Shown: positions 8,884 through 18,290 of the stretch, one piece after another | How the letters are laid out: each line of letters begins with the position of its first letter | Position numbering within the stretch: the first letter of the stretch is position 1 | DNA from: Candidatus Gastranaerophilales bacterium | Lineage (GTDB): Bacteria; Cyanobacteriota; Vampirovibrionia; Gastranaerophilales; Gastranaerophilaceae | Assembly: GCA_944325605.1 (NCBI GenBank) | Contig: CALVAX010000006.1 | Coordinates: 1-64,000, forward strand | DNA length: 64,000 bases | Direction: 5' to 3' | The notes under the pieces: generated by a model | What the model was told of the DNA's origin: nothing | Database searches by the model: none | What the model saw: only the letters and a program-made list of their open reading frames with translations | Position numbers and translations under genes: made by a program

Positions 8884-9306
8884 TCAGTTTACTTTTTTAA
8901 CCCTGAAAGCAAAGTATTTGAATAATACATAAGTCAGCACAGATACTGAAAATATAGACAGTATCTGTGCTAAATATACATTCATCCTGCAATATTTAAC
9001 CAGAACTTCAAGTATCAGGGCATTCATAATATAACTGATAAGCCATGTTGCACAGCATTTCAGATACTCCCTAATCCAGTTGCCTTTTGTGCCGAACACA
9101 AAAACTTTCTGGTTAACAAAAGAAAATATAGAAGATATTCCCCACTGCAAAGCCGCACAAATCTGATAATACTTATCTCCAATCACGAAAACTGCAAGAA
9201 CAAAAACAAAATAAGAAATAACGGCATTCAAGCCTCCGATAAACAAAAACCTTATTTTATCCGGAATTTTGAACCACTTTTTATATAACAATTCTGCATA
9301 TTTCAT
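8884..9306 (-). CDS. GtrA family membrane protein
   Basis: A 140-residue protein with four transmembrane helices in the GtrA pattern (F-L-x-x-G-G-x-N-A-x-x-S-Y near residue 20, N-x-x-x-V-F near 65, C-terminal F-K-Y-F-A-F). GtrA proteins take part in moving polyprenyl-linked sugars or in teichoic-acid/arabinogalactan-type cell-surface glycosylation. It is only 2 nt from the end of gatD on the same strand, so the two are probably one transcript with a cell-envelope theme. The substrate is unknown. Confidence 0.85.
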   Translation of the reverse strand: MKYAELLYKKWFKIPDKIRFLFIGGLNAVISYFVFVLAVFVIGDKYYQICAALQWGISSIFSFVNQKVFVFGTKGNWIREYLKCCATWLISYIMNALILEVLVKYCRMNVYLAQILSIFSVSVLTYVLFKYFAFRVKKVN

Positions 9307-9308
9307 AC

Positions 9309-10040
9309 TTAATAATCTTTTCCGGCAGCAGCTCTATGCGCAATATGTTCAAGTTTATCATCAAGCGGCCTCAGTTCTATTGCATCGGCATAACGAGTTT
9401 CCAGCGCAAGTGTAATCAGATGATCCGCTAAATGAGGATTTTTAGGCAGTAAAGAACCGTGAAGATATGTTCCAAAAACATTTTTAAATCGTGCTCCTTC
9501 CGTATTGTCCTCTCCGTTATTGCCGTTTCCGACAGCAAGTATTGCTAGAGGTTTTGTATCTCCATGAATATAGGTAAGCCCGGAGTGATTTTCAAAGCCG
9601 ACAAGAGTTGAAGGGCTTAAAAATGCAGTTCGAGCCGTCACATTTCCGATAAACCTTTTTTTGCCGGCAACAGTATAGGCATCCAAAAGGCTTATACCTG
9701 AAAGCCTATCGCCTTCAAACGGCTGATAATAATGTCCAAAAAGCTGATAGCCCCCGCAAATTCCGAGAAACACAGCCCCTTCATCCCTTTTTTCAATCAA
9801 AAAGTCTTTTTGTTCATACAAAAACTTTGCGACTTCGGTTTGTTCTTTATCCTGTCCTCCGCCGATAAAATATAAATCGCATGACGGGATTTTATCGCCG
9901 GGATTAATTTCATTGTATTCAAAATCAATTCCCCGCCATACGCATCGCTTTTTTAGGGCAATAATATTTCCCATATCGCCGTACAGGTTTAGTTGTTTCG
10001 GATAAAGGTGTCCGACAGAAATTTTAAGCTCGCTGTTCAT
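9309..10040 (-). CDS. gatD: GatD-like glutamine amidotransferase (lipid II isoglutaminyl synthase subunit)
   Basis: A class I, CobB/CobQ-type glutaminase. In known systems GatD feeds ammonia to MurT, which amidates D-glutamate of lipid II. Supporting motifs are LYGDMGNI near residue 20, YFIGGGQDKEQ near residue 57, the nucleophile elbow GICGGYQLFG near residue 95, and the catalytic His in TYLHGSLLPKNP near 195. The length (243) fits GatD rather than the larger CobQ. No murT lies next to it here, so pairing is inferred. Start: a TGA-TATAAT box lies 6 nt before the ATG with no Shine-Dalgarno, suggesting a leaderless transcript. Confidence 0.82.
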   Translation of the reverse strand: MNSELKISVGHLYPKQLNLYGDMGNIIALKKRCVWRGIDFEYNEINPGDKIPSCDLYFIGGGQDKEQTEVAKFLYEQKDFLIEKRDEGAVFLGICGGYQLFGHYYQPFEGDRLSGISLLDAYTVAGKKRFIGNVTARTAFLSPSTLVGFENHSGLTYIHGDTKPLAILAVGNGNNGEDNTEGARFKNVFGTYLHGSLLPKNPHLADHLITLALETRYADAIELRPLDDKLEHIAHRAAAGKDY

Positions 10041-10046
10041 ATTCAG

Positions 10047-10077
10047 ATTATATCATAAAACCGTTTCGTGGTATAAT
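10047..10077. promoter_or_regulatory. Divergent extended -10 promoters for gatD and tatD
   Basis: In the 44-bp gap, the minus strand has TGA-TATAAT (-10 at 10047-10052), 6 nt before the gatD ATG. The plus strand has TGG-TATAAT (-10 at 10072-10077), 7 nt before the tatD ATG. Neither gene has a Shine-Dalgarno sequence. The two promoters overlap and probably compete. Confidence 0.6.
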
Positions 10078-10084
10078 TCGTAAT

Positions 10085-10855
10085 ATGAATGAAATATATT
10101 TAATTGATACGCATACTCATATAAACATGATTGAAGGGATTTCGGAAGCAGATATTATAAGAAATGCAGCCCTTAATAATGTTAAAAAGATTGTAGTTCC
10201 GGCCTCCTGTGCTAAGGATATTGATGAAGTTTTTGAACTTGCGCAGAATTATGAAAATATCTATTGCTATCTTGGAATTCACCCCGAAGAAGCAAAAGAT
10301 TGGAACGGAGAGATTGAAGAAAAAATCAAAACACTTGCCTCTTCGCCGAAAGTAGTCGGGATAGGGGAGATCGGACTTGATTATTACTGGGACAAAAGCA
10401 ATATTGATTTGCAAAAAGAAATTTTTATAAAACAAATAGAACTTGCAAATGAATTAAACCTGCCCCTGAATATTCATGACAGGGATGCCCACAAAGACAC
10501 CTTTGACATTTTAAAAGAACACAACAAAAATTCTGCGGTAATCATGCACTGTTTTTCGGGAAGCCACGAGTTTGCGCTGGAATGCATTAAAGAAGGCTGG
10601 TACATTGCACTCGGCGGAGTAGTGACCTTCAAAAATGCAAAGAAAATGAAAGAAGTTGCCAAAATTGTTCCTATTGAAAAACTTCTTCTTGAAACAGATG
10701 CGCCTTATCTTACACCTGTCCCGCACAGAGGAGAAGAAAACCAGCCGGCTTACGTAAAATTCACGGCAGAAGAAATCGCCAAATTAAAAGGAATTTCTTT
10801 TGAAGAAGCTGCACAAACAACAAGCGCTAACGCCGAAAAAATTCTTTCTATCTAA
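10085..10855 (+). CDS. TatD family metal-dependent hydrolase (DNase)
   Basis: A 256-residue TIM-barrel metallohydrolase of the TatD/YcfH/YabD family, with 3'-5' nuclease or D-aminoacyl deacylase-like activity reported in relatives. Metal ligands and family motifs are present: D-T-H-T-H at residue 8, GIHPEEAKDW, GEIGLDYYW, NIHDRDA, MHCFSG, and LLETDAPYLTP near 200. It is a single gene whose stop overlaps the convergent XRE gene by 8 nt. Start by the -10 box at 10072-10077 (leaderless). Confidence 0.93.
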   Translation: MNEIYLIDTHTHINMIEGISEADIIRNAALNNVKKIVVPASCAKDIDEVFELAQNYENIYCYLGIHPEEAKDWNGEIEEKIKTLASSPKVVGIGEIGLDYYWDKSNIDLQKEIFIKQIELANELNLPLNIHDRDAHKDTFDILKEHNKNSAVIMHCFSGSHEFALECIKEGWYIALGGVVTFKNAKKMKEVAKIVPIEKLLLETDAPYLTPVPHRGEENQPAYVKFTAEEIAKLKGISFEEAAQTTSANAEKILSI

Positions 10856-11165
10856 ACATCCCGTTTAAAACACGATGCACAAGTTTTAATTCATCATAAT
10901 CAAGAGTGTTTAAAATTTTTTGGATATCACTTTTCAAATATTTTTCATCATCCATATACGGGAAATCAAACAATTCTTTAACTTCAACCCCCAGTATACC
11001 GGCCATTCGGGCAAGGGTTTCCACAGACGGAGTATTTATGCCATTTTCAATTCTGCTGATATGTCTTGGCGCAAGTCCGGCAGCTTCTGCAAATCGCTCC
11101 TGTGTATATCCTATTTTATGCCTCAGAATTTTAATTCTCTGCCCGAGAGCCTCTTTTACATTCAT
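10848..11165 (-). CDS. XRE/Cro-type helix-turn-helix regulator
   Basis: A 105-residue DNA-binding protein. Residues about 8-62 form a classical HTH_3 domain (QRIKILRHKIGYTQERFAEA then ISRIENGINTPSVETLARMA), followed by a short tail of about 40 residues with no known domain. It is convergent with tatD (8-nt overlap) and divergent from the prepilin-like gene at 11318, which it could control from the 150-bp gap. AAAGGAG precedes the ATG. Confidence 0.85.
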   Translation of the reverse strand: MNVKEALGQRIKILRHKIGYTQERFAEAAGLAPRHISRIENGINTPSVETLARMAGILGVEVKELFDFPYMDDEKYLKSDIQKILNTLDYDELKLVHRVLNGMFR

Positions 11166-11317
11166 AAATTTCTCCTTTTAACTAGGATATGTTTTATTAA
11201 ATCAAAAATTAATGTGATAATTCGTTGTAAATATTCTTGACATTCTACGAATTACATCCTAAAATACTAATTGTTATATTTAACAAAACAAATAGACATA
11301 TTATATCAGGAGTATTA

Positions 11318-12046
11318 ATGAAGAAAGGTTTTACAATGGCGGAAGTTCTGATAACACTGGGTGTTATAGGAATTGTCGCAGCATTGACTATCCCGCAGAT
11401 GATAAAACACTACAAAAAAGTTGAGGCTGAAACCCGCCTTAAAAAAGCTTATTCTGTAATGAGTCAGGCATATCTGGCAGCACAGGTAAAGTACGGCGAC
11501 GGGAATGACTGGCTTGACTGGAATGATGCGCAGATAATTGTTGAAGATTATTTTGCCCCGCTTATTAATGATGTTAAAGTCTTTCCGCCAGATCCCGATG
11601 TTATGAAGGCAATGTGTTTTGAAGATAAATATCCAGGAAATCATACATTTGGTGATGAAAATGAAATGAATGCCCAGTATACGTGGATGGACGGGGTATA
11701 TATATCAAATCCTCTTTACGAAAACCAAACAGCTTCAATGCGGCTTAATGACGGAACGTGTGTCGGAATTAACGGCACAGCAGACAATCTTAACAATACG
11801 GACAAACATAAGAAAAATATTATTGTAGACATTAACGGAAGTTCTATAGGGCCTAATGTTGCAGGATATGACCTATTTTTCTTTGTATTTAAAGACAATA
11901 ACATTGTTCCATACGGTTATGATTGGAGTACAGAGGATTTAAAATCGGAGAGTCTGTCTCAGAGCTGCAATAAAAAAGCTCCTCTAAGCGGTTACGTTTG
12001 TGCGGCGAGGATTATGGCCGAAGGCTGGACTATCAAATACTGGTAA
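11318..12046 (+). CDS. Prepilin-type (type IV pilin / type II secretion-like) protein
   Basis: Residues 1-30 are a class III prepilin signal: MKKG then FTMAEVLITLGVIG, with cleavage expected after G4 and Glu at mature position +5, followed by a single hydrophobic helix (ALTIPQMI). The remaining ~210 residues are a globular domain ending in a Cys-containing pair (SQSCNKKAP, GYVCAARIM) that may form a disulfide. Such pseudopilins are assembled by type IV pilus/T2SS machinery or used as surface proteins. The ATG at 11318 has AGGAG before it. No pilus assembly genes are nearby. Confidence 0.85.
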   Translation: MKKGFTMAEVLITLGVIGIVAALTIPQMIKHYKKVEAETRLKKAYSVMSQAYLAAQVKYGDGNDWLDWNDAQIIVEDYFAPLINDVKVFPPDPDVMKAMCFEDKYPGNHTFGDENEMNAQYTWMDGVYISNPLYENQTASMRLNDGTCVGINGTADNLNNTDKHKKNIIVDINGSSIGPNVAGYDLFFFVFKDNNIVPYGYDWSTEDLKSESLSQSCNKKAPLSGYVCAARIMAEGWTIKYW

Positions 12047-12078
12047 AATAAAATCAGTCATGCTATTTTATATTTATC

Positions 12079-12891
12079 ATGAAAGAACGACTGGACAAAT
12101 ATTTGACTGATTTAGGCTATTTTGAAACCAAAAGCAAGGCTGCTGCCGCAATTCTTGCCGGACACGTCAAGATTAATGACGAATACATAACAAAAGCCGG
12201 TTTTCAGATTAACCCGTCAAAAGAATACGACATTGTTGTAAAATCAATGCCTTATGTTTCTAGAGGCGGTTTTAAGCTCAAAAAAGCGCTGGAAACGTTT
12301 GAGGTTAATCCTCAAGGAAGAATTTGCCTTGATGCTGGTGCGTCTACAGGCGGTTTTACAGACTGTCTTTTACAGCACGGGGCAAAATTCGTTTACTCTG
12401 CAGACGTCGGCTACGGGCAGCTTGACTGGAAAATCCGCTCGGACAACAGGGTTAAAGTTATTGAGCGGACAAACCTTAAAAACTGCGAATTTTCTGAAAT
12501 TTACGCTGAAAATGAACCCGCTGCTGATCTTCTGGTAAGTGATTTGTCTTTTATTTCGCTTACAAAAGTTCTTGAAAATCTGAAAAAATTACTTGCTCCG
12601 GACTTTCATGAGATGGTTTTGCTGATTAAGCCCCAATTTGAAGCAGGTAAGGAATTCGTCGAAAAAGGCGGGGTTGTTAGAAATAAAAAAGTTCACGCTG
12701 ATGTTATTCTTAAAGTTATCCAAAAAGCTCAAGAACTGGATTACAGTATAAAAGGACTGACTTATTCCTCCATTAAAGGGCCTTCCGGCAATATTGAATA
12801 TCTTTTGTGGATAACAACACAAAAAGATGTGGAATTTGAAAGTTCGAGCATATTAAAAACTGTTGATACGGCGTTTGAAACTTTGAATTAA
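12079..12891 (+). CDS. tlyA: TlyA family rRNA 2'-O-methyltransferase
   Basis: An S4 RNA-binding domain (residues about 1-60: RLDKYLTDLGYFETKSKAAAAILAGHVKIN) joined to a FtsJ-like Rossmann methyltransferase. SAM site: DAGASTGGFTDCLL near 90. Catalytic lysine region: SRGGFKLKKAL near 58-68. Further motifs: DLLVSDLSFISL near 155 and LIKPQFEAG near 185. TlyA proteins methylate 16S and 23S rRNA ribose in capreomycin-sensitive species and were once called haemolysins. The 270-residue length is standard. There is no Shine-Dalgarno; TGC-TATTTT at 12061-12069 may make it leaderless. Confidence 0.92.
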   Translation: MKERLDKYLTDLGYFETKSKAAAAILAGHVKINDEYITKAGFQINPSKEYDIVVKSMPYVSRGGFKLKKALETFEVNPQGRICLDAGASTGGFTDCLLQHGAKFVYSADVGYGQLDWKIRSDNRVKVIERTNLKNCEFSEIYAENEPAADLLVSDLSFISLTKVLENLKKLLAPDFHEMVLLIKPQFEAGKEFVEKGGVVRNKKVHADVILKVIQKAQELDYSIKGLTYSSIKGPSGNIEYLLWITTQKDVEFESSSILKTVDTAFETLN

Positions 12892-13364
12892 CCGCCTTTA
12901 GGAATATTTTGAAGGTGCTCGCTTGCATTAAGCTCTATATACTTATACATGTTCAGCACAATTCCGGGGGCAAAGAAGTAATTGTTATTTGCCGGAGTAA
13001 TTTTCAGCATTGAGCGGTATTTATCTATTGAAATCACACTGGCCAAAAATTCTTTACCGACCGCCATAAACAATATATAGCCTGTCTTTGACTGAATTTC
13101 CTTTATCTCAAATCTGTTGGCATTTACAGCCGCCAGCGTCAGATAAAACAATCTGTCGCTGTTCATTGCAAAAGTTTTAGTACAAATTTCAAACGAAACA
13201 TTCTGCGGCGTAACAAGCGTACTTAAGTTTACTGAAGATTCTCCCGCTGCGACGCTGCTGTCCTGAGCCGTTTCATTCTGCGGCATAACTTCTGCTGATG
13301 CCGGATATACACCAGCCAGCAAAATAAATAATCCCGTTATTAAATATTTCTTTACTCTTTCCAT
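12888..13364 (-). CDS. Secreted hypothetical protein downstream of polA
   Basis: A 158-residue protein with an N-terminal signal peptide (residues 1-24, MERVKKYLITGLFILLAGVYPASA), a short Ser/Thr/Ala-rich linker, and a ~100-residue domain I do not recognise (ends EHLQNIPKGG). Its ATG lies inside the last codons of polA (13-nt overlap), so it is probably translated by coupling. Its 3' end overlaps tlyA's end by 4 nt in convergent orientation. No cysteine lipobox is present. Confidence 0.6.
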   Translation of the reverse strand: MERVKKYLITGLFILLAGVYPASAEVMPQNETAQDSSVAAGESSVNLSTLVTPQNVSFEICTKTFAMNSDRLFYLTLAAVNANRFEIKEIQSKTGYILFMAVGKEFLASVISIDKYRSMLKITPANNNYFFAPGIVLNMYKYIELNASEHLQNIPKGG

Positions 13365-16198
13365 GAAGCACCTGCACTAATATCAACCAGCAGCGGAACA
13401 TCAAAAGGCTGGCCGAGTTCCATTGACTCTAAAACTATATTCTTTACTTTATCAAATTCGTTCTTTTTAACTTCCAGAACAAGTTCATCGTGAACCTGCA
13501 ATAACAATTTCGATTCAAGACAATTTTCTTTTAATTTATTATTCAATGCAATCATTGCCAGTTTAATCAAATCCGCAGCCGTTCCCTGCATTGGATGATT
13601 AATCGCCGCACGCTTTCCAAATTCCCTGATTTGCGAGTTTGAACTTGAAAGTTCTGACTCTAAATGTCTTTTTCTGCCGTATATTGACTCTACATAACCT
13701 TTTTGTTCTGCTTTTTGAACGATATCTTTCATATATTTCTTAACTCCGGGATAAGTTTTGAAATATCTGTTTATAAAGTCTTCAGCTTCCTCCCAGGTTA
13801 TACCAAGAGCCTTTGCAAGTCCGTATTTGCTCTGACCGTATATTATCCCGAAATTAACAGCTTTTGATTTGTAACGCATATCTTTCGTCACCTGCTCAAC
13901 CGGCACATCAAACACTTTTGAAGCTGTAAGGGTATGAATGTCCTCACCTGATTTGAAAGCTTCAATCAGGTGTTTGTCCTGAGATACATGCGCCAGCAGC
14001 CGTAACTCAATCTGAGAATAATCCGCCGACATTATCTGATAATTTTCTCTGTCTTTCGGAACAAAAGCATTCCGGATTTTATTGCCTTCTTCTGTTCTTA
14101 CAGGAATATTTTGAAGATTAGGATTTGAAGATGACAGACGCCCGGTTGCGGTAATTGTTTGATTAAAAGTTGTATGAATTCGCTCATCTACGGGATTTAT
14201 CAATGTAGGCAGCGCATCAGTATACGTTGTTTTTAATTTTGTATATTTTCTATATTGCAAAATCTTGGCTGCAATTTCATGTTCCGGCGCAAGTTCTTCT
14301 AAAATTTCTGCACTTGTTGAGTATTTCTTACTTTTTCTCTTTTTCGGATTTTCCAGCTTTAATTTATCAAAAAGAATTTCGCCTACCTGCCGCGGGGAAT
14401 TGATGTTAAAACCTTCACCTGCAAGCTCATAAATTTTACGCTCAAGCCTGTGAATAACTCCCTCCATAGATTGAGATAATGACTTCAAATAATCAACATC
14501 AATTGAAACTCCTGTGTATTCCATATCTGCAAGCACAATCGAAAGAGGAAGCTCGATATTATCAAGAAGTTTCAATTCTTTTTTATCTAATTTTTTGAGC
14601 CAGTATGAGGTTAAATCTAAAATCGTAGCGGCAACGTCAACACTATAGGCCAGAAGCCCTTCGGCCGATGCTTCAACGATTGATATTCTCTTTTTACGGC
14701 TGGCTTCAAACGGCGCAAACTCTGACATTATATGATTTAGCCGCTCTATCGCCTGTACTCCTAGTTCATGATTTCTTGCAGGCTCTTTGACATAACTTGC
14801 CAGCATTACATCAAAAACAATTCCTTTCAAATAAATACCCAAAACTCTGAAAATATTAAATTCAACTTTTGCATCAAAAGTTATTTTTCTTAAATTTTCA
14901 TCCTCCATTAGAGGTTTTATAGCATCCAGGACAAGCTGCTGCGGAAGATTATTTTCTGCTCCTACCGGAACAAAAAAGCTTTTTGTACGCACTGACTCGT
15001 CTTTTTCCACGCAAAGCCCGCTGCTGTATTCAAAATTTTTGTTGCAGGCAAACGCAAACCCTCTCAATCTTACATCAACTGGACTTTTAGCTTCTCCGAT
15101 TGCCTGAAACGAAAAAACACCGGCATTTGTAAGCTCTTTCAGCATTTCATTTAAAGCTTCAAGAGTTGTTACTTCTTCTCTATCATATTTTAAATCAAAC
15201 TTATTCATCTCGGTTTTCACAGCCTCACTAAAAAGTCCGAGCTGGCCTCCGGCTGAAGTTGGTATTAAAGGAACTGCAGATTCGGAAGGCTGACAATTTC
15301 TGTCAAAAACCGACAATATCGAATTTATATTCCTTAGAAAGCTGTAAAATTGAAGTTTTGTGAGAAATTCCGTTACTGCTTTTACATCCGGAAGTTCAAT
15401 ATTTGCACAAGAAAAATCAAAATCTATATCTAAATCTCTTACAATAGTTGCCAGATACTGACTTAATTTAGCGATTTCCAGACCGTTTTCAATTCTAGCC
15501 CGGACTGCTTTTTCATTAATTTCATCACTATGCGCCAATATATTATCAAGAGTTTTATATTCCGAGAGAAGTTTGCAGGCTGTTTTTTCACCTATACCTT
15601 TAATTCCGGGAATGCAATCCGAAGTATCTCCTCTTAAAGCTTTATAATCAATAACCTGATCCGGATAAACGCCTAATTTTTCGTGAATTTTGTTCCAATC
15701 ATATTCAACAAGTTCGCCTTTAGATGGAAGTATAACCTTCACGCACCCGCTTTTATCGACAAGCTGAAATGCATCCTGATCTCCTGTCAGAATTAATACT
15801 TTATGGCCGAGTTCACACGCTTTTTTTGAAATTGTTCCGATAACATCGTCTGCTTCAAAACCTTCTTTTGTATATATCGGAATATTAAATGCCCTTAAAC
15901 CTTCAAAAATCAATTCCATCTGAATTTTCATCGGATCAGGCATTGCCGCACGATTAGATTTATATTCCGGAAACTTTTCCACTCTGAAAGTCTGGTGGCT
16001 GACATCAAATGCAACTGCGATTGCATCAGGATTCAAATCTTTATTCTTCAATAAATCAAACACTGATTTGAAAAAACCGTAAACAGCCCAGCTTGGGGTT
16101 CCGTCTGTCGTCATCATATTAGTGCGCTCTAAAGCATAATATTGTCTGAACGCTAAAGCGTGACCATCTATTAATATTAAAGTCTTCTCACTATCCAT
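13352..16198 (-). CDS. polA: DNA polymerase I
   Basis: Gap-filling and primer-removing polymerase, 948 residues. The 5' nuclease domain (about 1-290) has LILIDGHALAFRQYYA, the metal-binding FEADDVIGT and DQDAFQL, and the HhH region IPGIKGIGEKTA. The middle 3'-5' exonuclease domain (about 330-550) seems degenerate: the usual D-x-E motif I is replaced by FSFQAIGEA. The polymerase domain (about 560-948) has motif A DYSQIELRLLAHVS, motif B RYKSKAVNFGIIYG and motif C LQVHDELVLEV. It would lack proofreading, as in several other bacterial Pol I enzymes. Confidence 0.97.
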   Translation of the reverse strand: MDSEKTLILIDGHALAFRQYYALERTNMMTTDGTPSWAVYGFFKSVFDLLKNKDLNPDAIAVAFDVSHQTFRVEKFPEYKSNRAAMPDPMKIQMELIFEGLRAFNIPIYTKEGFEADDVIGTISKKACELGHKVLILTGDQDAFQLVDKSGCVKVILPSKGELVEYDWNKIHEKLGVYPDQVIDYKALRGDTSDCIPGIKGIGEKTACKLLSEYKTLDNILAHSDEINEKAVRARIENGLEIAKLSQYLATIVRDLDIDFDFSCANIELPDVKAVTEFLTKLQFYSFLRNINSILSVFDRNCQPSESAVPLIPTSAGGQLGLFSEAVKTEMNKFDLKYDREEVTTLEALNEMLKELTNAGVFSFQAIGEAKSPVDVRLRGFAFACNKNFEYSSGLCVEKDESVRTKSFFVPVGAENNLPQQLVLDAIKPLMEDENLRKITFDAKVEFNIFRVLGIYLKGIVFDVMLASYVKEPARNHELGVQAIERLNHIMSEFAPFEASRKKRISIVEASAEGLLAYSVDVAATILDLTSYWLKKLDKKELKLLDNIELPLSIVLADMEYTGVSIDVDYLKSLSQSMEGVIHRLERKIYELAGEGFNINSPRQVGEILFDKLKLENPKKRKSKKYSTSAEILEELAPEHEIAAKILQYRKYTKLKTTYTDALPTLINPVDERIHTTFNQTITATGRLSSSNPNLQNIPVRTEEGNKIRNAFVPKDRENYQIMSADYSQIELRLLAHVSQDKHLIEAFKSGEDIHTLTASKVFDVPVEQVTKDMRYKSKAVNFGIIYGQSKYGLAKALGITWEEAEDFINRYFKTYPGVKKYMKDIVQKAEQKGYVESIYGRKRHLESELSSSNSQIREFGKRAAINHPMQGTAADLIKLAMIALNNKLKENCLESKLLLQVHDELVLEVKKNEFDKVKNIVLESMELGQPFDVPLLVDISAGASWKE

Positions 16199-16268
16199 AA
16201 CCTACATTTTTTCACAAATAAAGCAATTTGACAAATATGTTAAGCATAAAATTTATAAAATATAATTA

Positions 16269-16306
16269 AAAATCTGCTATAAACATTTTTTGCTATAGCA
16301 GATTTT
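16269..16306 (-). terminator. Terminator of the tig-clpP-clpX operon
   Basis: A perfect 13-bp stem (AAAATCTGCTATA 16269-16281 and TATAGCAGATTTT 16294-16306) with a 12-nt loop lies just after the clpX stop on the minus strand, with a T-rich tail. Confidence 0.8.
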
Positions 16307-16340
16307 CAATTCTTATATTAAAACTCGCTGACTTCAAAGC

Positions 16341-17645
16341 TTAAGCAGAAATCTCTTTATTTTCACCATTCTTTGTAGGTAATTGTATTAATTCTGCCTG
16401 ATTTCTGTTTTTGACCATATCAGCAGTAATAACAAATTTATCAATATTGCCTTTTGTCGGAACATCATACATTACATCAAGCATGATTTCCTCAACAATT
16501 GATCTTAAAGCTCTAGCACCAGTGTTACGTTTCAATGCTTCCTGAGCGATTAAATCAACTGCCTCGGGTTCAAACTCAAGATCAACGCCGTCCATTTCCA
16601 TCAGGCATTTATACTGCTTAAGAACTGCATTCTTAGGCTCTGTCAAAATATTTTTCAAAGCTTTTTCATTCAACTGATCCAAAACTGCATAAATCGGAAC
16701 ACGACCGATAAACTCCGGAATAAGCCCGAATTTAACAAGATCATCCGGCTGTAATTTCTTTAGCAATTTAACGGCATTTGCTTCTTTGTCTGCCTGAGAA
16801 AGCGGGGCTTTTGCACCAAAACCGATTGTAGAACCTTCATTTGTTCTGCGTTCAATGATTTTTTCCAGCCCTACAAACGCTCCGCCTACAATAAACAGGA
16901 TATTACTTGTATCAATTTCAATAAATTCCTGATGCGGATGCTTTCTACCACCTTGAGGCGGAACATGAGCAACAGTTCCTTCAATCATTTTTAATAAAGC
17001 CTGCTGAACGCCTTCGCCTGATACATCTCTGGTAATTGATGTATTTTCGGATTTTCTTGAAATTTTATCAATTTCATCAATATAAATAATACCTCTTTCA
17101 GCTTTTGCACTGTCAAAATCAGCATTCTGATATAATCTGAGAAGAATATTTTCAACGTCATCGCCGACATAACCGGCTTCTGTCAATGTTGTCGCATCGG
17201 CAACAGCAAACGGAACATCAAGCATTTTAGCCAGAGTCTGCGCCAGTAAAGTTTTACCGCTTCCTGTCGGCCCGACAAGTAGAATGTTTGATTTTTGAAT
17301 TTCGACGTTATCCTTCAAGTTTGTGGATTTGTTGTGTTTCAAACGTTTGTAATGGTTGTAAACCGCAACAGCCAGAACTTTTTTTGCATCATCCTGCCCG
17401 ATAATATACTGATCAAGATATTCCTTGATTTCGTGCGGTTTTGGAATAGGTTTTTCTTCTTTTGATTCTTCCTCAACACCGTCTTTTTCTTTGTTTTCAA
17501 AGAATTCTTCATCCAGAATTTCGTTACAGAGTTCGACGCACTCGTCGCAAATATACACTTCCGGCCCCGCGATCAGTTTCTTAACCTGATCCTGCGACTT
17601 GCCGCAAAACGAACATTTTAATCTGCTGTCATCATGTTTAGGCAT
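16341..17645 (-). CDS. clpX: ClpX, ATPase subunit of the Clp protease
   Basis: AAA+ unfoldase that feeds substrates to ClpP. The N-terminal C4 zinc-binding domain (CSFCGKSQ...CDECVELC) spans residues about 10-45. Walker A GPTGSGKT is near 127, Walker [11 protein letters not shown] near 190, pore loop GYVGDD near 160, RKH loop GGRKHPHQ near 235, IGF-type ClpP-docking loop STIGFGA near 278, and sensor 2 [13 protein letters not shown] near 375. The 434 residues are full length. It lies 14 nt after clpP in the conserved tig-clpP-clpX order. Confidence 0.98.
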   Translation of the reverse strand: MPKHDDSRLKCSFCGKSQDQVKKLIAGPEVYICDECVELCNEILDEEFFENKEKDGVEEESKEEKPIPKPHEIKEYLDQYIIGQDDAKKVLAVAVYNHYKRLKHNKSTNLKDNVEIQKSNILLVGPTGSGKTLLAQTLAKMLDVPFAVADATTLTEAGYVGDDVENILLRLYQNADFDSAKAERGIIYIDEIDKISRKSENTSITRDVSGEGVQQALLKMIEGTVAHVPPQGGRKHPHQEFIEIDTSNILFIVGGAFVGLEKIIERRTNEGSTIGFGAKAPLSQADKEANAVKLLKKLQPDDLVKFGLIPEFIGRVPIYAVLDQLNEKALKNILTEPKNAVLKQYKCLMEMDGVDLEFEPEAVDLIAQEALKRNTGARALRSIVEEIMLDVMYDVPTKGNIDKFVITADMVKNRNQAELIQLPTKNGENKEISA

Positions 17646-17659
17646 TTTATCTCCTTTAA

Positions 17660-18253
17660 TTAGCCTTTAACACCGTCACGTGTTACTACCTTATCAATCA
17701 TACCGTACTCTAACGCTTCCGCCGGAGTCATGATATAATCTCTATCGGTATCTTTTTCAATTTTCTTTAATGATTGGCCGGTATTATTTGCAAGAATTTC
17801 GTTCAAAGTTTTCTTAATTCTTATAATTTCAGCCGCCTGAATTTCAATATCAGTAGCCTGACCTTGAGCGCCGCCCAGAGGCTGGTGAATAAGCACTCTT
17901 GAATGCGGAAGAGCCATTCTCTTGCCCTTTTTGCCGGCTGCAAGAAGGAATGCACCCATAGAAGCTGCCTGACCGAGGCATATAGTTGAAACATCAGCTC
18001 TTATATGCTGCATTGTATCATATATTGCCAAACCTGCAGTAACACTTCCGCCGGGGCTGTTTATGTACAGCATAATATCCTTTTCCGGATTTTCACTATC
18101 AAGCAATAAAAGCTGGGCTACAATCAGATTTGCAACCATATCATCAATAGGAGTTCCCAGAAAGATTATGCGCTCTCTTAACAGTCTTGAGAAAATATCA
18201 AAAGAACGTTCTCCTCTGCTTGATTGTTCTATTACCACAGGTACAAAGCTCAT
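17660..18253 (-). CDS. clpP: ClpP, proteolytic subunit of the Clp protease
   Basis: A serine peptidase forming the tetradecameric chamber. The catalytic Ser is in [14 protein letters not shown] near residue 98, the His in [11 protein letters not shown] near 123, and the Asp in the [18 protein letters not shown] region near 172. The N-terminal [19 protein letters not shown] is typical. The 197-residue length is normal and AAAGGAAA precedes the start. It works with the neighbouring clpX; the trigger-factor gene upstream completes a protein-quality operon. Confidence 0.98.
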   Translation of the reverse strand: MSFVPVVIEQSSRGERSFDIFSRLLRERIIFLGTPIDDMVANLIVAQLLLLDSENPEKDIMLYINSPGGSVTAGLAIYDTMQHIRADVSTICLGQAASMGAFLLAAGKKGKRMALPHSRVLIHQPLGGAQGQATDIEIQAAEIIRIKKTLNEILANNTGQSLKKIEKDTDRDYIMTPAEALEYGMIDKVVTRDGVKG

Positions 18254-18290
18254 ATTTGGTTTCCTTTCTTATTTCATTATAATATTTTTA

